Shown piece after piece: positions 24,592 through 33,799 of a stretch of DNA of 41,679 bases. A program made the translations under genes and the position numbers. Positions within the stretch are counted from its first letter, which is position 1, and the number at the start of each line of letters is the position of its first letter. The DNA lies in NCBI GenBank assembly GCA_009379865.1, contig WHSX01000003.1, positions 1 through 41,679 of the forward strand, in the 5' to 3' direction. This stretch comes from Candidatus Nitrosocosmicus sp. (GTDB lineage Archaea; Thermoproteota; Nitrososphaeria; Nitrososphaerales; Nitrososphaeraceae). The notes beneath the pieces are model-generated. The model saw only the letters and a program-made list of their open reading frames with translations, was not told the origin of the DNA and searched no databases.

Positions 24592-25665
24592 CTATGTCGC
24601 TAATGACTTCTCAATTATGGATATTACTTTATCATTCATCTCAGCATTTCCTATCGTGATTCTCATTGCTCCATTGTAGTTTCCAAGGTCTCCGAAATTC
24701 TTTATTAATATTCTTTCATTTAATAATTGGTTTTTGATTTTATTGTAGTGATTAAATGTTTGAAAGAAAAAGAAGTTAGAATCTGATTTAAATATTTTGA
24801 TCTTATCTAATTTATTTAGCCTATCAAACATTTTTGTTCTTTCTCTCTTTATTACTTCTATACTTCTATTTACAATCTGAATGTTTTCAAGTGCTTCAAT
24901 TGCCAATTGCATGGAGAAACTACTTAATGGATAAGGTAATTGAATATATTGGTTGAAAACATCTGATATTTCTTCATTAGACAAGATATATCCTATTCTG
25001 GCTCCAGCCAGACCAAAAGCTTTTGAAAATGTTCTCATAATTAAAACATTACTATGTTTTGTTACTATATCGGATAATCTATATTCAGCAAATTCCACAT
25101 AAGCTTCATCGATTATTATCAACTTATCTTTTAAAATATCTATTATACTTGAAATATCGTCAAGTTTAAATTGATTTCCAGTAGGGTTATTCGGTGATGC
25201 TATGTATATAATATCGTAATCTCTCGCTTTCTTGATAAAGAGTTCCAGGTCAAAGGAATTATCAATAGCGGAAAGATCTATTAATTTAGTGGGTATTTTA
25301 TACAGATTACATCTGTCTGTAAAATAAGAAAATGTAGGGTTTATTGTTATGACCTTTTTTCCTTTACCTATTGTTGATAATAATAAATCCATTATTTGAT
25401 CAGACCCACTACCTATGCCAATATTTCGTGTACTTAGTTTGGTATAATCTGCTAATTTCATATACAGTTTTTCAAATTGTTCCAATGGATATTCTCTAAA
25501 ATCGCTTTCATGAAGAGATTTTGATGCAATTGATTTTATAAATCTCTGTTCTAAAACTAAATTTTCATTTGAATCTAGTTTATAGAAATCAGTAATTTTT
25601 TCTGGCCTTTTATAAGGTTTGTGTGATTTAATGTGGGCAAGTTCCTTATCTAACCAATCCGCCAT
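24592..25665 (-). CDS. hisC: Histidinol-phosphate aminotransferase HisC
   Basis: 357 residues, class I/II PLP aminotransferase that converts imidazole-acetol phosphate to histidinol phosphate. Visible: FYKLDSNENLVL at the N-terminus, IYIASPNNPTGNQF, IIIDEAYVEFA and the PLP lysine in MRTFSKAFGLAGARIGY. The start codon overlaps the hisD stop by one base (TAATG), so the his genes are one transcript, hisG-hisD-hisC. Confidence 0.95.
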   Translation of the reverse strand: MADWLDKELAHIKSHKPYKRPEKITDFYKLDSNENLVLEQRFIKSIASKSLHESDFREYPLEQFEKLYMKLADYTKLSTRNIGIGSGSDQIMDLLLSTIGKGKKVITINPTFSYFTDRCNLYKIPTKLIDLSAIDNSFDLELFIKKARDYDIIYIASPNNPTGNQFKLDDISSIIDILKDKLIIIDEAYVEFAEYRLSDIVTKHSNVLIMRTFSKAFGLAGARIGYILSNEEISDVFNQYIQLPYPLSSFSMQLAIEALENIQIVNRSIEVIKRERTKMFDRLNKLDKIKIFKSDSNFFFFQTFNHYNKIKNQLLNERILIKNFGDLGNYNGAMRITIGNAEMNDKVISIIEKSLAT

Positions 25666-26957
25666 TATTTTATCCTTCCATTTACCGCTTCATAGTGATT
25701 AAATAATCCTTCTGTTGATGTTATTTCTTTTATGATTGGAGCGATTTTCTTTAAAGCATCCCTATTCATTTCTATCACATTTACTAGTTTAATAAAATCT
25801 AAAACAGATAGTGCTGACCTCGATTTTGCGAACCTATAAGTTGGAAGTACATGATTAGAGCCAAGACAATAATCGCTCACAGATGATGGAGTGTATTTAC
25901 CAATTAATATCAATCCTGCATTATAAATCTCCTTTAATATTTTTTTATCATTAATTGCAAATATTTCAAGGTGTTCAGGTGCAAATTCATTAATGAATTC
26001 TGTTATTTCTTCATTATTATCGCATAATGCTATGAAACCATTATCATTTATACTTTTTTCAACAAATTCTCTTCTAGGTATTTGATCTTCTTTAATTATT
26101 CTATTTAATTCTTCAGAAATCTTTGTGGCTAACATTTTTGATTTCGTTACTACCCCGCATAATGTATCTTCGCTGTGTTCTGCCTGAGAGATCAAGTCCA
26201 ATGCAATATACCGTGGATTTGACTTTTCATCAGCATATACTAGTAATTCGGTCGGACCGGCTATCATGTCTATTGATACATCTTTTGATACCTCTGACTT
26301 TGCAACAGATGCATATACGCCACCTGGTCCAACTATTTTATCCACTCTTTTTATAGTCTTAGTACCATAAGCCAGTGCTGCTATTCCGTATGCGCCACCT
26401 ACCTTATAAAATTCATCTACACCACAGATGTCACCTGCAACAAGAGTCAAAGGGTCCACTTTTCCATTTTTCATGGGTGGTGTAATAGCCACGATTTGCT
26501 TTACCCCTGCAACTTTTGCTGGTATGGCACACATTACTATCGTACTTGGATATCTAGCTTTCCCGCCTGGTATATAACATCCTATTCTGAAAATAGGCAT
26601 TATTGTCTTGTTTATCTTGATTCCATCCGAATCAATTTTAATATTCTTAAGATTATCGATTACAGCTTTTTCACTTTTCTCCAATTTGGATTTCATATAT
26701 TTTATTATCCTTATTTGCTTGGCTGAGACGTTTTCATAGGCTTCTTTAATTTCAGACTTACTAACAACAAATGAATCAATCTTAACGTGTTCGTATTTTT
26801 CAATACATTTTGACAATCCTTCATCTCCGTTTCTTCTTATGTCATCGATGATTTTTAGAACATTCTTTGTTGGAATTGAAAGATCCTTATTCCAAGCTTT
26901 TTCTCTTAATTCATTGGCTTGTTCTCGTGGTTCTCTAATTCTTATAATCTTAATCAA
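25665..26957 (-). CDS. hisD: Histidinol dehydrogenase HisD
   Basis: 430 residues, NAD- and zinc-dependent, last two oxidations of histidine synthesis. Seen: CYIPGGKARYPSTIVMCAIP, DMIAGPTELLVYADEKSNPR, the zinc/substrate block LISQAEHSEDTLCGVV, and EFAPEHLEIFA, with VLPTYRFAKSRSALSV near the end. It overlaps hisG by 8 bases. Confidence 0.96.
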   Translation of the reverse strand: MIKIIRIREPREQANELREKAWNKDLSIPTKNVLKIIDDIRRNGDEGLSKCIEKYEHVKIDSFVVSKSEIKEAYENVSAKQIRIIKYMKSKLEKSEKAVIDNLKNIKIDSDGIKINKTIMPIFRIGCYIPGGKARYPSTIVMCAIPAKVAGVKQIVAITPPMKNGKVDPLTLVAGDICGVDEFYKVGGAYGIAALAYGTKTIKRVDKIVGPGGVYASVAKSEVSKDVSIDMIAGPTELLVYADEKSNPRYIALDLISQAEHSEDTLCGVVTKSKMLATKISEELNRIIKEDQIPRREFVEKSINDNGFIALCDNNEEITEFINEFAPEHLEIFAINDKKILKEIYNAGLILIGKYTPSSVSDYCLGSNHVLPTYRFAKSRSALSVLDFIKLVNVIEMNRDALKKIAPIIKEITSTEGLFNHYEAVNGRIK

Positions 26958-27945
26958 ATTTTATTTCATCTTTATTATCTAGAATGATCTTATCCATCGA
27001 TAATATTTGACTTGGTTCTAAAATTACTAACCCCTGAGCAACTTTTCTGATAGTTGGTATAAGTCTAATAAACTCGTTCTTGTCTATTATGGTATTTACT
27101 CCATACCATCCTTCTTTACTTAAATTACTAATAGTTGGACCTTTCAAAGATGGGAGAATACGTAATAATTCTTCAAGATTGTCTTTTTCTACATTAACGA
27201 AAATATGTAATTTTTTTCTTGCTTCTACTACTCCTCTTAATAAGACAATCATGTCTATTATTTTTTCCTTTTTTATGGGATCCCTTAGAGCATCTTTATT
27301 TGCTATGAGTACTGCTGTAGATTCCATTACTTGATCTATGATTTTTAAATTATTTTGAATAAGAGTGGTTCCTGTTTCTGTAATGTCAAAAACTGCATCG
27401 ACATCTTCTGGAGGTTTTGCCTCTGTTGCTCCGAATGATAAAAAAATTTCTACCATTTTATTATTACCTGTCCTAGACCAAGGAGTTACTATTGTGGGTT
27501 CCAGATCTCCAAAGTATTTCTTATAGCTCTCCTTTGATTTTATGTACGAGGATGCTGATTTTAGATATTCTGTAGAAAATCTCAAAGTCTTTTTGTTCTG
27601 AGCAAAATTATCTATCAACTCATCAAGATTGTTGAACTCAAAAAATTCAGGAATAGCTATTACCTGCTTAACTTTGCCATATTCTAAATCTAACAATACT
27701 TTGACATCAGCATTAGTTTCCATTATCCAGTCTTTGCCTGTTATTCCAACATCATGAAATCCCTCTTGTACGTACGTAGGAATTTCCTGAGGTCTTAGAA
27801 TTTTGACCTCTATGTCTGGGTCTGCAATCTTTACCCTGTATATTCTACCCCTTCCGCTAACATTGCATTGCCATGCCTGTTCTATCATTTTAAAAGTAGC
27901 CTCTTCTATACTGCCTTTGGGCACGACGAATTTAATTAGACCCAT
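26950..27945 (-). CDS. hisG: ATP phosphoribosyltransferase HisG, long form
   Basis: 331 residues, first and committed step of histidine synthesis. Catalytic blocks: LIKFVVPKGSIEEATFKMIE, FHDVGITGKDWIME, VFDITETGTTLIQNNLKI. The C-terminal 80 residues (from about KLHIFVNVEKDNLEELLRIL) are the ACT-like regulatory domain that makes the long form a histidine-inhibited hexamer, so no HisZ is needed. First gene of the his unit. Confidence 0.95.
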   Translation of the reverse strand: MGLIKFVVPKGSIEEATFKMIEQAWQCNVSGRGRIYRVKIADPDIEVKILRPQEIPTYVQEGFHDVGITGKDWIMETNADVKVLLDLEYGKVKQVIAIPEFFEFNNLDELIDNFAQNKKTLRFSTEYLKSASSYIKSKESYKKYFGDLEPTIVTPWSRTGNNKMVEIFLSFGATEAKPPEDVDAVFDITETGTTLIQNNLKIIDQVMESTAVLIANKDALRDPIKKEKIIDMIVLLRGVVEARKKLHIFVNVEKDNLEELLRILPSLKGPTISNLSKEGWYGVNTIIDKNEFIRLIPTIRKVAQGLVILEPSQILSMDKIILDNKDEIKFD

Positions 27946-28030
27946 ATTTGATACCTATATCGAATATACTAATTATTACGTTGTTTATTTGTTTTATTAA
28001 TTCGACTTTTTATTCTATCAAGTCATGGGG

Positions 28031-29311
28031 CTAATTTTCTTTTAATGATTCTAGAATTTCCTTGGCTCTTGAAACCGATACATTTCTCTCTTCAACCATT
28101 TTTCTGGAGACCATTTCTATTTTGTCATTTGTAGCGCCTGCGATTATTGCAATATTTTTTGAGTGCAGTTTCATATGTCCCTTCTGAATACCTTCGTTAG
28201 ATAAAGCTCTTATTGCTGAGAAATTCTGAGCTAATCCAGAAGCAGCAATAATGGTTGCTAATTCCTGCGAATTTGATATATTCATTAATTTCAAACACGT
28301 TTTAACGATAGGGTGTGTGTTTGTTATCCCTCCAATTATTCCCACCGCCATTGGAATTTCTATTTCTCCCACGAGATCTCCTTGAGAATTTTGATACCAT
28401 TTAGTCAAAGATCTATATCGTCCATCTCTGCACGCATATGCATGACATCCTGCCTCAATAGCTCTAAAATCCTGACCAGTAGCTATGGCTACGCTATCAA
28501 TCCCATTCATAATTCCTTTATTATGAGTAACGGCTCTATGGACATCAGTGAACGCTAGTGAATAAGCAAATAAAATCCTTTTAAGAATTTCTTCACCACC
28601 AATTAATTCTGTCGGAAATATAGCTCTACATTTTACTAGGCGTTGCGTCGCATAATTAGATAAAATTTTTAGTATTACCTTACATCCTGTTAATGCTTCT
28701 ATTTCGGGCGCAATAGCTTCACACATAGTATTAACAACATTTGCACCCATTGCATCTTTGGTATCTACCATGATTTCTATTATTATCATCAGTCCGAGTT
28801 TGTTTATGCTTTCATCATTGACTTGTTTAATTTTAATGTCTAAACATTTCGCAAATTTGCTTTTAGTATTTGCTAGAGATATTATTTCAATCTTATTATT
28901 TGATATCAACTCAATTAGATCTTGAACTTTAGTTTGATCGTATGAGCTATTTGGGATTAATTGAATTTGCCCTATCATGATAGAATCATCTGCGTGAGCC
29001 ATAAAACCTCCACCTTTACTCGCTATCTTTGCGGCGTTGCTTGCAGCTGCTATCACAGATGGTTCTTCTATTGCCATCGGAACCAAATACCCCTTATTGT
29101 TGATGACAAAATTGTTTGCTATTCCGATAGGGAGTGGAAAAATTCCAATAGCGTTTTCTATCATCCCGTCGATATTATTAAATTTAAATATCGATGTATT
29201 TCTAAACAAATCAATTTCGTTATCATCCAAGTTTGTTTTTACTTTAATAAATTGAAGTCTTTCTTCATGAGTCATATCTCTAAATTTTTTCTTATCCAAA
29301 TTTTTACTCAT
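28031..29311 (-). CDS. hmgA: HMG-CoA reductase, class II type
   Basis: 426 residues, makes mevalonate for archaeal isoprenoid lipids. It matches the class II (bacterial-type) pattern: MIENAIGIFPLPIGIANNFV with the catalytic Glu, VPMAIEEPSVIAAASNAA, DAMGANVVNTMCEA, HNKGIMNGIDSVAIATGQD with the Lys, DFRAIEAGCHAYA with the Asp, and the C-terminal His in HMKLHSKNIAIIAG. Most archaea use class I. It begins 2 bases after the stop of the upstream sugar-dehydrogenase gene, at a duplicated ATGAGTAAAA. Confidence 0.92.
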   Translation of the reverse strand: MSKNLDKKKFRDMTHEERLQFIKVKTNLDDNEIDLFRNTSIFKFNNIDGMIENAIGIFPLPIGIANNFVINNKGYLVPMAIEEPSVIAAASNAAKIASKGGGFMAHADDSIMIGQIQLIPNSSYDQTKVQDLIELISNNKIEIISLANTKSKFAKCLDIKIKQVNDESINKLGLMIIIEIMVDTKDAMGANVVNTMCEAIAPEIEALTGCKVILKILSNYATQRLVKCRAIFPTELIGGEEILKRILFAYSLAFTDVHRAVTHNKGIMNGIDSVAIATGQDFRAIEAGCHAYACRDGRYRSLTKWYQNSQGDLVGEIEIPMAVGIIGGITNTHPIVKTCLKLMNISNSQELATIIAASGLAQNFSAIRALSNEGIQKGHMKLHSKNIAIIAGATNDKIEMVSRKMVEERNVSVSRAKEILESLKEN

Positions 29312-29313
29312 TT

Positions 29314-30423
29314 TTACTCATTTTTAACTATTTTTAACATTTTATCGGCACCACCATCGTTATCAAAAAAATCTCTATTGTTTGTTATCAGATATAATGA
29401 TCCATCGCTATCTTCTGCCACATCTTTGATTTTACCATATCCAGTTAATATTGAAGATTGATCTTTTGAAATAGGATCAATACTTCTCAAATGTTCGCCT
29501 TTTAAAGTAGCCACAATTAATTTTCCATAGTAATCTAGTTTCGTAGAATTGCTTATCAAAATTCCAGAGGGATATATAGAAGGCGTAAAACAAAATTCTG
29601 CATTAATGAATAAACTTTCTTCTAAATTACCACACTCTTCTATTGGCCAGCCATAGTTTTCGCCTGCTTTGATTACGTTAATTTCATCATTTCCAATCCT
29701 GCCAGCTTCACTAGCATACATTGTATTATTGTTAAAGTCCCATGTAATACCTACAACATTTCTATGTCCATATGAATAAATTGAAGAGTTAGGAAATGGG
29801 TTGTCATTGGGTATGGTTCCATCATCGTTTATACGGAGTATTTTTCCTGCCAAACTAGATAGATTCTGAGATAACTCTGAATTTGTAGTATCTCCAACAC
29901 CTATGTACAATTTTCCATCCGGCCCAAACTTTAATACTCCACCATTATGGAGTTTTGAAGCCGGTATATGATCGATTATTGTCTCTGTTTCACTGAGTGA
30001 GTTATTTTTTTCTTGTAATCGTATTACCTTGTTGAATGTCTGATTATCATTATTTTTATAAGTATAATAAAGATACAAATAATGATTATTAACAAATTGA
30101 GGATGAATTGCTAATCCTAATAGTCCTGCACCTTCATCAAAATAATTATTCGTTATTTCGTAATTATTCAACTGAGATCCGTTACTATTGAGAATTAATG
30201 TCTTTCCTGTTTGTTCTGTTATAACGATTCTTTTATCAGGCAAAACTGCTACACCTGTGGGAAACTCTAAACCATCTGCTATAACTTTGACAGCAGAGGC
30301 CCTATCTTCTGCGTACGGTGAAGGTAAAAGGATCGTTGTATCTGAGGGAGTATTTAGTATTGTTAATGCACTTATTATTACAACTGTAATTCCAATTACT
30401 ATGACTACATACTTATTCATCAT
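29314..30423 (-). CDS. Membrane-anchored sugar dehydrogenase-like beta-propeller
   Basis: 369 residues. An N-terminal signal anchor (VVIVIGITVVIISALTIL) is followed by a glucose/sorbosone-dehydrogenase propeller: LEFPTGVAVLPDKRIVITEQ, LLGLAIHPQFVNNHYLYLYY, HNGGVLKFGPDGKLYIGVGD, SYGHRNVVGITWDF and NYGWPIEECG. Relatives are PQQ-dependent aldose dehydrogenases facing the cell exterior. Whether PQQ is made by this organism cannot be told. A palindrome covers its TATA region. It ends 2 bases before HMG-CoA reductase and likely shares a message with it. Confidence 0.85.
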   Translation of the reverse strand: MMNKYVVIVIGITVVIISALTILNTPSDTTILLPSPYAEDRASAVKVIADGLEFPTGVAVLPDKRIVITEQTGKTLILNSNGSQLNNYEITNNYFDEGAGLLGLAIHPQFVNNHYLYLYYTYKNNDNQTFNKVIRLQEKNNSLSETETIIDHIPASKLHNGGVLKFGPDGKLYIGVGDTTNSELSQNLSSLAGKILRINDDGTIPNDNPFPNSSIYSYGHRNVVGITWDFNNNTMYASEAGRIGNDEINVIKAGENYGWPIEECGNLEESLFINAEFCFTPSIYPSGILISNSTKLDYYGKLIVATLKGEHLRSIDPISKDQSSILTGYGKIKDVAEDSDGSLYLITNNRDFFDNDGGADKMLKIVKNE

Positions 30424-30436
30424 CTTATCTTATGAC

Positions 30437-30454
30437 CTATAAGTTGCCTTATAG
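30437..30454 (-). promoter_or_regulatory. Palindrome over the TATA region of the sugar dehydrogenase gene
   Basis: CTATAAG-TTGC-CTTATAG (plus strand) is a perfect 7-bp inverted repeat centred about 23 bases before the ATG at 30423. It contains TATAAG, which fits a leaderless promoter. The core AAGGCAAC recurs at 30510-30517 on the opposite strand, suggesting a repressor site. Confidence 0.45.
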
Positions 30455-30678
30455 TCAATATAAAATATTATTCTATAGCATATTTTAAAGTCTCTATGTT
30501 TCTATATCCAAGGCAACTATGCTAACTCTTTATCCGATTTACACACAACTCATAACCATTGATTTTTATTTTATTTTTATTTGGTCCATATATTTTTAGA
30601 CCGTATATTTTTTCATCCTTAATTGGAAAATGATGAGGATATAGAGCAGTACTATATGAATCAAAATGAACTTTTCAG

Positions 30679-30818
30679 CGCAGATGAGGAGATTTGAACT
30701 CCTGATCGCCATACGGCGAATCGGCTTTCTTTTAATCTACCTTGTTATTGACTCAAGGCCGACGCATTACTATGGTCCTAATAATTCTGCATTAGGATGA
30801 CCACTCTGCCACATCTGC
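30679..30818 (-). tRNA. tRNA-Ser(UGA) with two introns
   Basis: Acceptor GCAGATG (from 30818) pairs with CATCTGC, followed by discriminator G at 30679; no CCA encoded. The T-arm is AGGAG-TTCAAAT-CTCCT. The variable arm is TCGCC-GTAT-GGCGA. The anticodon stem is TCGGC/GCCGA with anticodon TGA at 30753-30755. A canonical intron of about 25 bases (30727-30751) follows G37. A D-loop intron of about 28 bases (about 30771-30798) is supported by central helix UGGU/ACCA with 3-base bulges CAU and UAG, and inner helix CCUAAU/AUUAGG. Mature length about 87. Same two intron sites as in tRNA-Ser(CGA). Confidence 0.88.
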
Positions 30819-31180
30819 ACTAAAACTAATTATTATTGCCCTCTATTATATTTTAACACCCATCATATCCACCTCCATTTAGGAGATAGTACAGCCTCTA
30901 CGCCGTATGCCATGGTTTATGTTTAATCATAAAATGGCATAGAAAATCTAGTGTTAACGTTTTACAATCTTTATGTATTGCCAGATAAATGGTTAGCTCA
31001 TTACAAAAGTTTGTATTTTTATGATATTTGAATATCACAATTTGATCAGGTTTTTGATTTATCTTTTTAATATTTATTGACGAGCTTTGTACGTACTGAA
31101 CTAAACAAAACTGATAAATTTCTAATTATTTAATTCCGTTTATTACTGATTTATATCTGTTAGATAATAATTATCAAATA
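30819..31180. other. Upstream region with a strong hairpin at 30906-30941
   Basis: 360 bases between tRNA-Ser(UGA) and the aminotransferase gene. TATGCCAT (30906-30913) pairs with ATGGCATA (30934-30941), and after a 2-base bulge TTTATG pairs with CATAAA around the loop TTTAAT: 14 base pairs in all. No gene seen. It may be a structured leader, small RNA or terminator. Confidence 0.55.
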
Positions 31181-32302
31181 ATGATTCCGATAAATAAGCC
31201 GTGGTTGGATGATGATGCTAAACAAGAAGTTATGAATGTACTTGATGAAAATGCATTAACTTCTCCAGCTAAGAATGGTGGAAAACGGGTTCAAGCATTT
31301 GAGAATCTCTTAAAATCGTATCTCCAAGTGAAGCATGTAATAGCTGTTAATTCGGGAACATCTGCTATACATGCCTCTTTGTTGTCTTTGGGAGTTAAAC
31401 CAGGCGACGAGGTACTTCTTCCATCCTTTACTTTTGTAGCTACGGCCAATTCAGTTATTGCTACTGGAGCAAAGCCTGTTTTTGTCGATATAAACAAGAA
31501 TGACTACACAATAGACGTTTCAGATGTTGTGAAAAAAATTAATAACAACACAAAAGCAATTATTCCAGTTCATCTTTACGGTCATCCCTCTGATATGGAT
31601 GAGATCAATTCTATTGCAAAAGATAATTCATTACAAGTTGTAGAGGATTCATGTCAATCATTGGGTTCTTTGTATGATCAAAAACAAACTGGTACAATAG
31701 GAAATTTAGGTTGTTTTAGTTTTTATGCCAGCAAAGTACTCACGACTGGCGAAGGGGGGGCAATTGTTACTAACGATGATAATCTGTACGAAAAATTGCT
31801 AATGATAAGAAACCATGGTATGGTGAATGGGTATGATACGGAAATATTTGGTCTGAACTTGAGGTTACCCGAAGTAAGTGCCGCCATTGGAATTGCTCAG
31901 ATGCGAAAGCTAGACAAGATGCTAGAAATGAGAAAAACAAATGCAGAATTATTGCTTGATGGATTAAAGAAATTTGAACAAAAAGGCTTACTTACATTGC
32001 CTTATGAACCTGAGAATAAGAAATTCAACTGGTACCTCTTTACTATTGGGTTCAAGGAAAATTCTCAACGAGAGTTGATCAAAAATAATCTTATTGAGGA
32101 AGATATCGGTGCTACTGTCTATTATGATCCGCCGATACATAGGACTCCTTATTATAATCACTCTAATGATCTTAACTCTGATACTTTTCTCTCTAATACT
32201 GTTTGGGCTTGGAATCATGTATTATCATTGCCTGTTCACCCGCTGATAACTGAAACCGATATTAACAAAATTCTAAAAACATTTGAGAATAATCTAAAGT
32301 GA
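31181..32302 (+). CDS. DegT/DnrJ/EryC1-type sugar aminotransferase
   Basis: 373 residues, PLP-dependent, transfers an amino group to a keto-sugar nucleotide, usually for cell-surface glycans. Seen: INKPWLDDDAKQEVMNVL, VNSGTSAIHASLLSLGVKPG, LPSFTFVATANSV, IIPVHLYGHPSDMDEI, and FSFYASKVLTTGEGGAIVTN with the PLP lysine near residue 183. No other sugar genes adjoin it, so the substrate is unknown. Start ATG at 31181. Confidence 0.92.
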   Translation: MIPINKPWLDDDAKQEVMNVLDENALTSPAKNGGKRVQAFENLLKSYLQVKHVIAVNSGTSAIHASLLSLGVKPGDEVLLPSFTFVATANSVIATGAKPVFVDINKNDYTIDVSDVVKKINNNTKAIIPVHLYGHPSDMDEINSIAKDNSLQVVEDSCQSLGSLYDQKQTGTIGNLGCFSFYASKVLTTGEGGAIVTNDDNLYEKLLMIRNHGMVNGYDTEIFGLNLRLPEVSAAIGIAQMRKLDKMLEMRKTNAELLLDGLKKFEQKGLLTLPYEPENKKFNWYLFTIGFKENSQRELIKNNLIEEDIGATVYYDPPIHRTPYYNHSNDLNSDTFLSNTVWAWNHVLSLPVHPLITETDINKILKTFENNLK

Positions 32303-32392
32303 TCAAGAATACTACATGAATTAATTTGGACTGGGGTTTTCTCTCAATAAAATACCATTTTTATATGAGTTATTAAATCGGTTTTAATGTAA

Positions 32393-32932
32393 ATGAAATT
32401 AACCGTAGAAAAAGATGAATACCTTTCTAGGAGGTTTTACCTAGTCATTTTTTATTTATGTGCATTTGTTATGGCTGCAATTACTTTTTATTCATTATAT
32501 GTGAGTCTTTATGAATATTTGAATACTGGAAAGGTCATAATAGGGGAGGTATTGGTTAATACTGAATTTCCAGTTAAGGGGCTAGCAAAATTGATAACCT
32601 ATCTTATGATCGTTTCTGTGGTAGCGTGGTATTGCGTTACTAAACTTGGAGAAGATAAGGTAAAAAATATCCCAAAAAGTGTGAGATCCATTTCGCAATT
32701 GATTGTTCTTGCAATACTGATAATTTCAATTTATGAATTCTTTTATAATTTTATAATATGGAGCGCATTAATCACTGCTGACTTAGTTAATGGTGAATTA
32801 AGATTGGATGATTTATTTATGCCATATCCTAATCCTAATACCCCGTGGAATTTGGTATTTGCTACAAAGATGTCTTTGGCCGCTTTGATTATTTCTGCTC
32901 ATGGTTTCTACATAATATCTAAAAGAACCTGA
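32393..32932 (+). CDS. Four-helix membrane protein (179 residues)
   Basis: Hydrophobic segments near residues 15-40 (FYLVIFYLCAFVMAAITFYS), 65-85 (ITYLMIVSVVAWYCV), 103-127 (LIVLAILIISIYEFFYNFII) and 155-175 (MSLAALIISAHGFYIIS). The loop with MPYPNPNTPWNLVF is probably outside. No family recognised. The ATG follows a TATA-like TTTTTATATGAG by about 30 bases, consistent with a short leader. Confidence 0.6.
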   Translation: MKLTVEKDEYLSRRFYLVIFYLCAFVMAAITFYSLYVSLYEYLNTGKVIIGEVLVNTEFPVKGLAKLITYLMIVSVVAWYCVTKLGEDKVKNIPKSVRSISQLIVLAILIISIYEFFYNFIIWSALITADLVNGELRLDDLFMPYPNPNTPWNLVFATKMSLAALIISAHGFYIISKRT

Positions 32933-33102
32933 GAGGCTGAGAAAGCCAGAGGTTAGAAATTGATACTTTTTAATTCAAAAAAAACTAGTTAGTTATCATT
33001 ATTATTGCTACTACTACACTGTCTAATTCATTTTCGGAGACTTGCAAATCTACATATTAAAAGCAAATAAGATTTTATTACAGAAAACTGAAAAATTTTA
33101 TC

Positions 33103-33258
33103 ATGGGTAATATTGATAAAAAGAGTATTCAATTAACCGAAAAAGAGTGGCAAGTAATACTTGATTCTTTGAGTAATACTATTTTTAACGAAGAAATAAC
33201 TGAAGAAGCCAGAAAAAATGCTAAAGATCTGTTTCTCAAAATAAATAAGAATATCTAA
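33103..33258 (+). CDS. Small acidic/basic helical protein (51 residues)
   Basis: Read by hand: MGNIDKKSIQLTEKEWQVIL, then DSLSNTIFNEEITEEARKNA, ending KDLFLKINKNI. Regular amphipathic helices and a clean ATG-to-TAA frame argue for a real gene. A TATA-like box (about 33053-33060) lies 45 bases upstream. Function unknown. Confidence 0.55.
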   Translation: MGNIDKKSIQLTEKEWQVILDSLSNTIFNEEITEEARKNAKDLFLKINKNI

Positions 33259-33799
33259 ATTTATTACGTTTAATATAGAATTATTTACAAATTAGTATAA
33301 TAAATCACATTTGGGCCTACCTATAATACAAGATAGAGTTTCCATTTTGATCCATTTCTGATGTTTATCTATCATAATAAAGGAAATTTATCATATTTGT
33401 AGCATCTTGTGTTTCCTTCCATTCACTGTTAATCTTTAGTTGTATCTATTTTCTATTATGTTAAGATGTGTTGAATACACGACGGATTCCCGTTATTTGC
33501 TATATATAAAACCTAACAATAAAATAACAAATGTCAATTTTGACAATCAATCCGGTTAGATTTTTTACTAGTTCAACTAATACTTGTATTATAGTAGTGT
33601 ACGTAATGACTATATCCGTTGAATTGATTGATTGATTGATTGTGACTTTAATATATTAATCTTAATTTATCAAACAACTAATTGATATGGAGAAATGAAA
33701 ATTCATGAGCAGTCGTCACATAATTCCAACTAGGCAAAGCATACTCTTGATTTTAACCATATTCTAAGAATATCTTCAAGATCAATTATAATTTCAAAT
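33259..33799. other. Gene-poor stretch with a TATA box, palindrome and TTGA repeat
   Basis: 540 bases. A good TATA box (TATATATAAA near 33501-33510), the palindrome TGTCAATTTTGACA (33532-33545), a possible 34-residue ORF starting at 33531, and a short ATTG/TTGA microsatellite near 33622-33642. Otherwise nothing recognised. Confidence 0.5.
33531..33635 (+). CDS. Possible leaderless 34-residue ORF
   Basis: MSILTINPVRFFTSSTNTCI and then IVVYVMTISVELID. The ATG is about 26 bases after a strong TATA box, the exact distance expected of a leaderless archaeal message, and a perfect palindrome covers the start. The protein is short and hydrophobic, and the end runs into a microsatellite, so it may instead mark the start of a small RNA. 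Confidence 0.25.
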   Translation: MSILTINPVRFFTSSTNTCIIVVYVMTISVELID

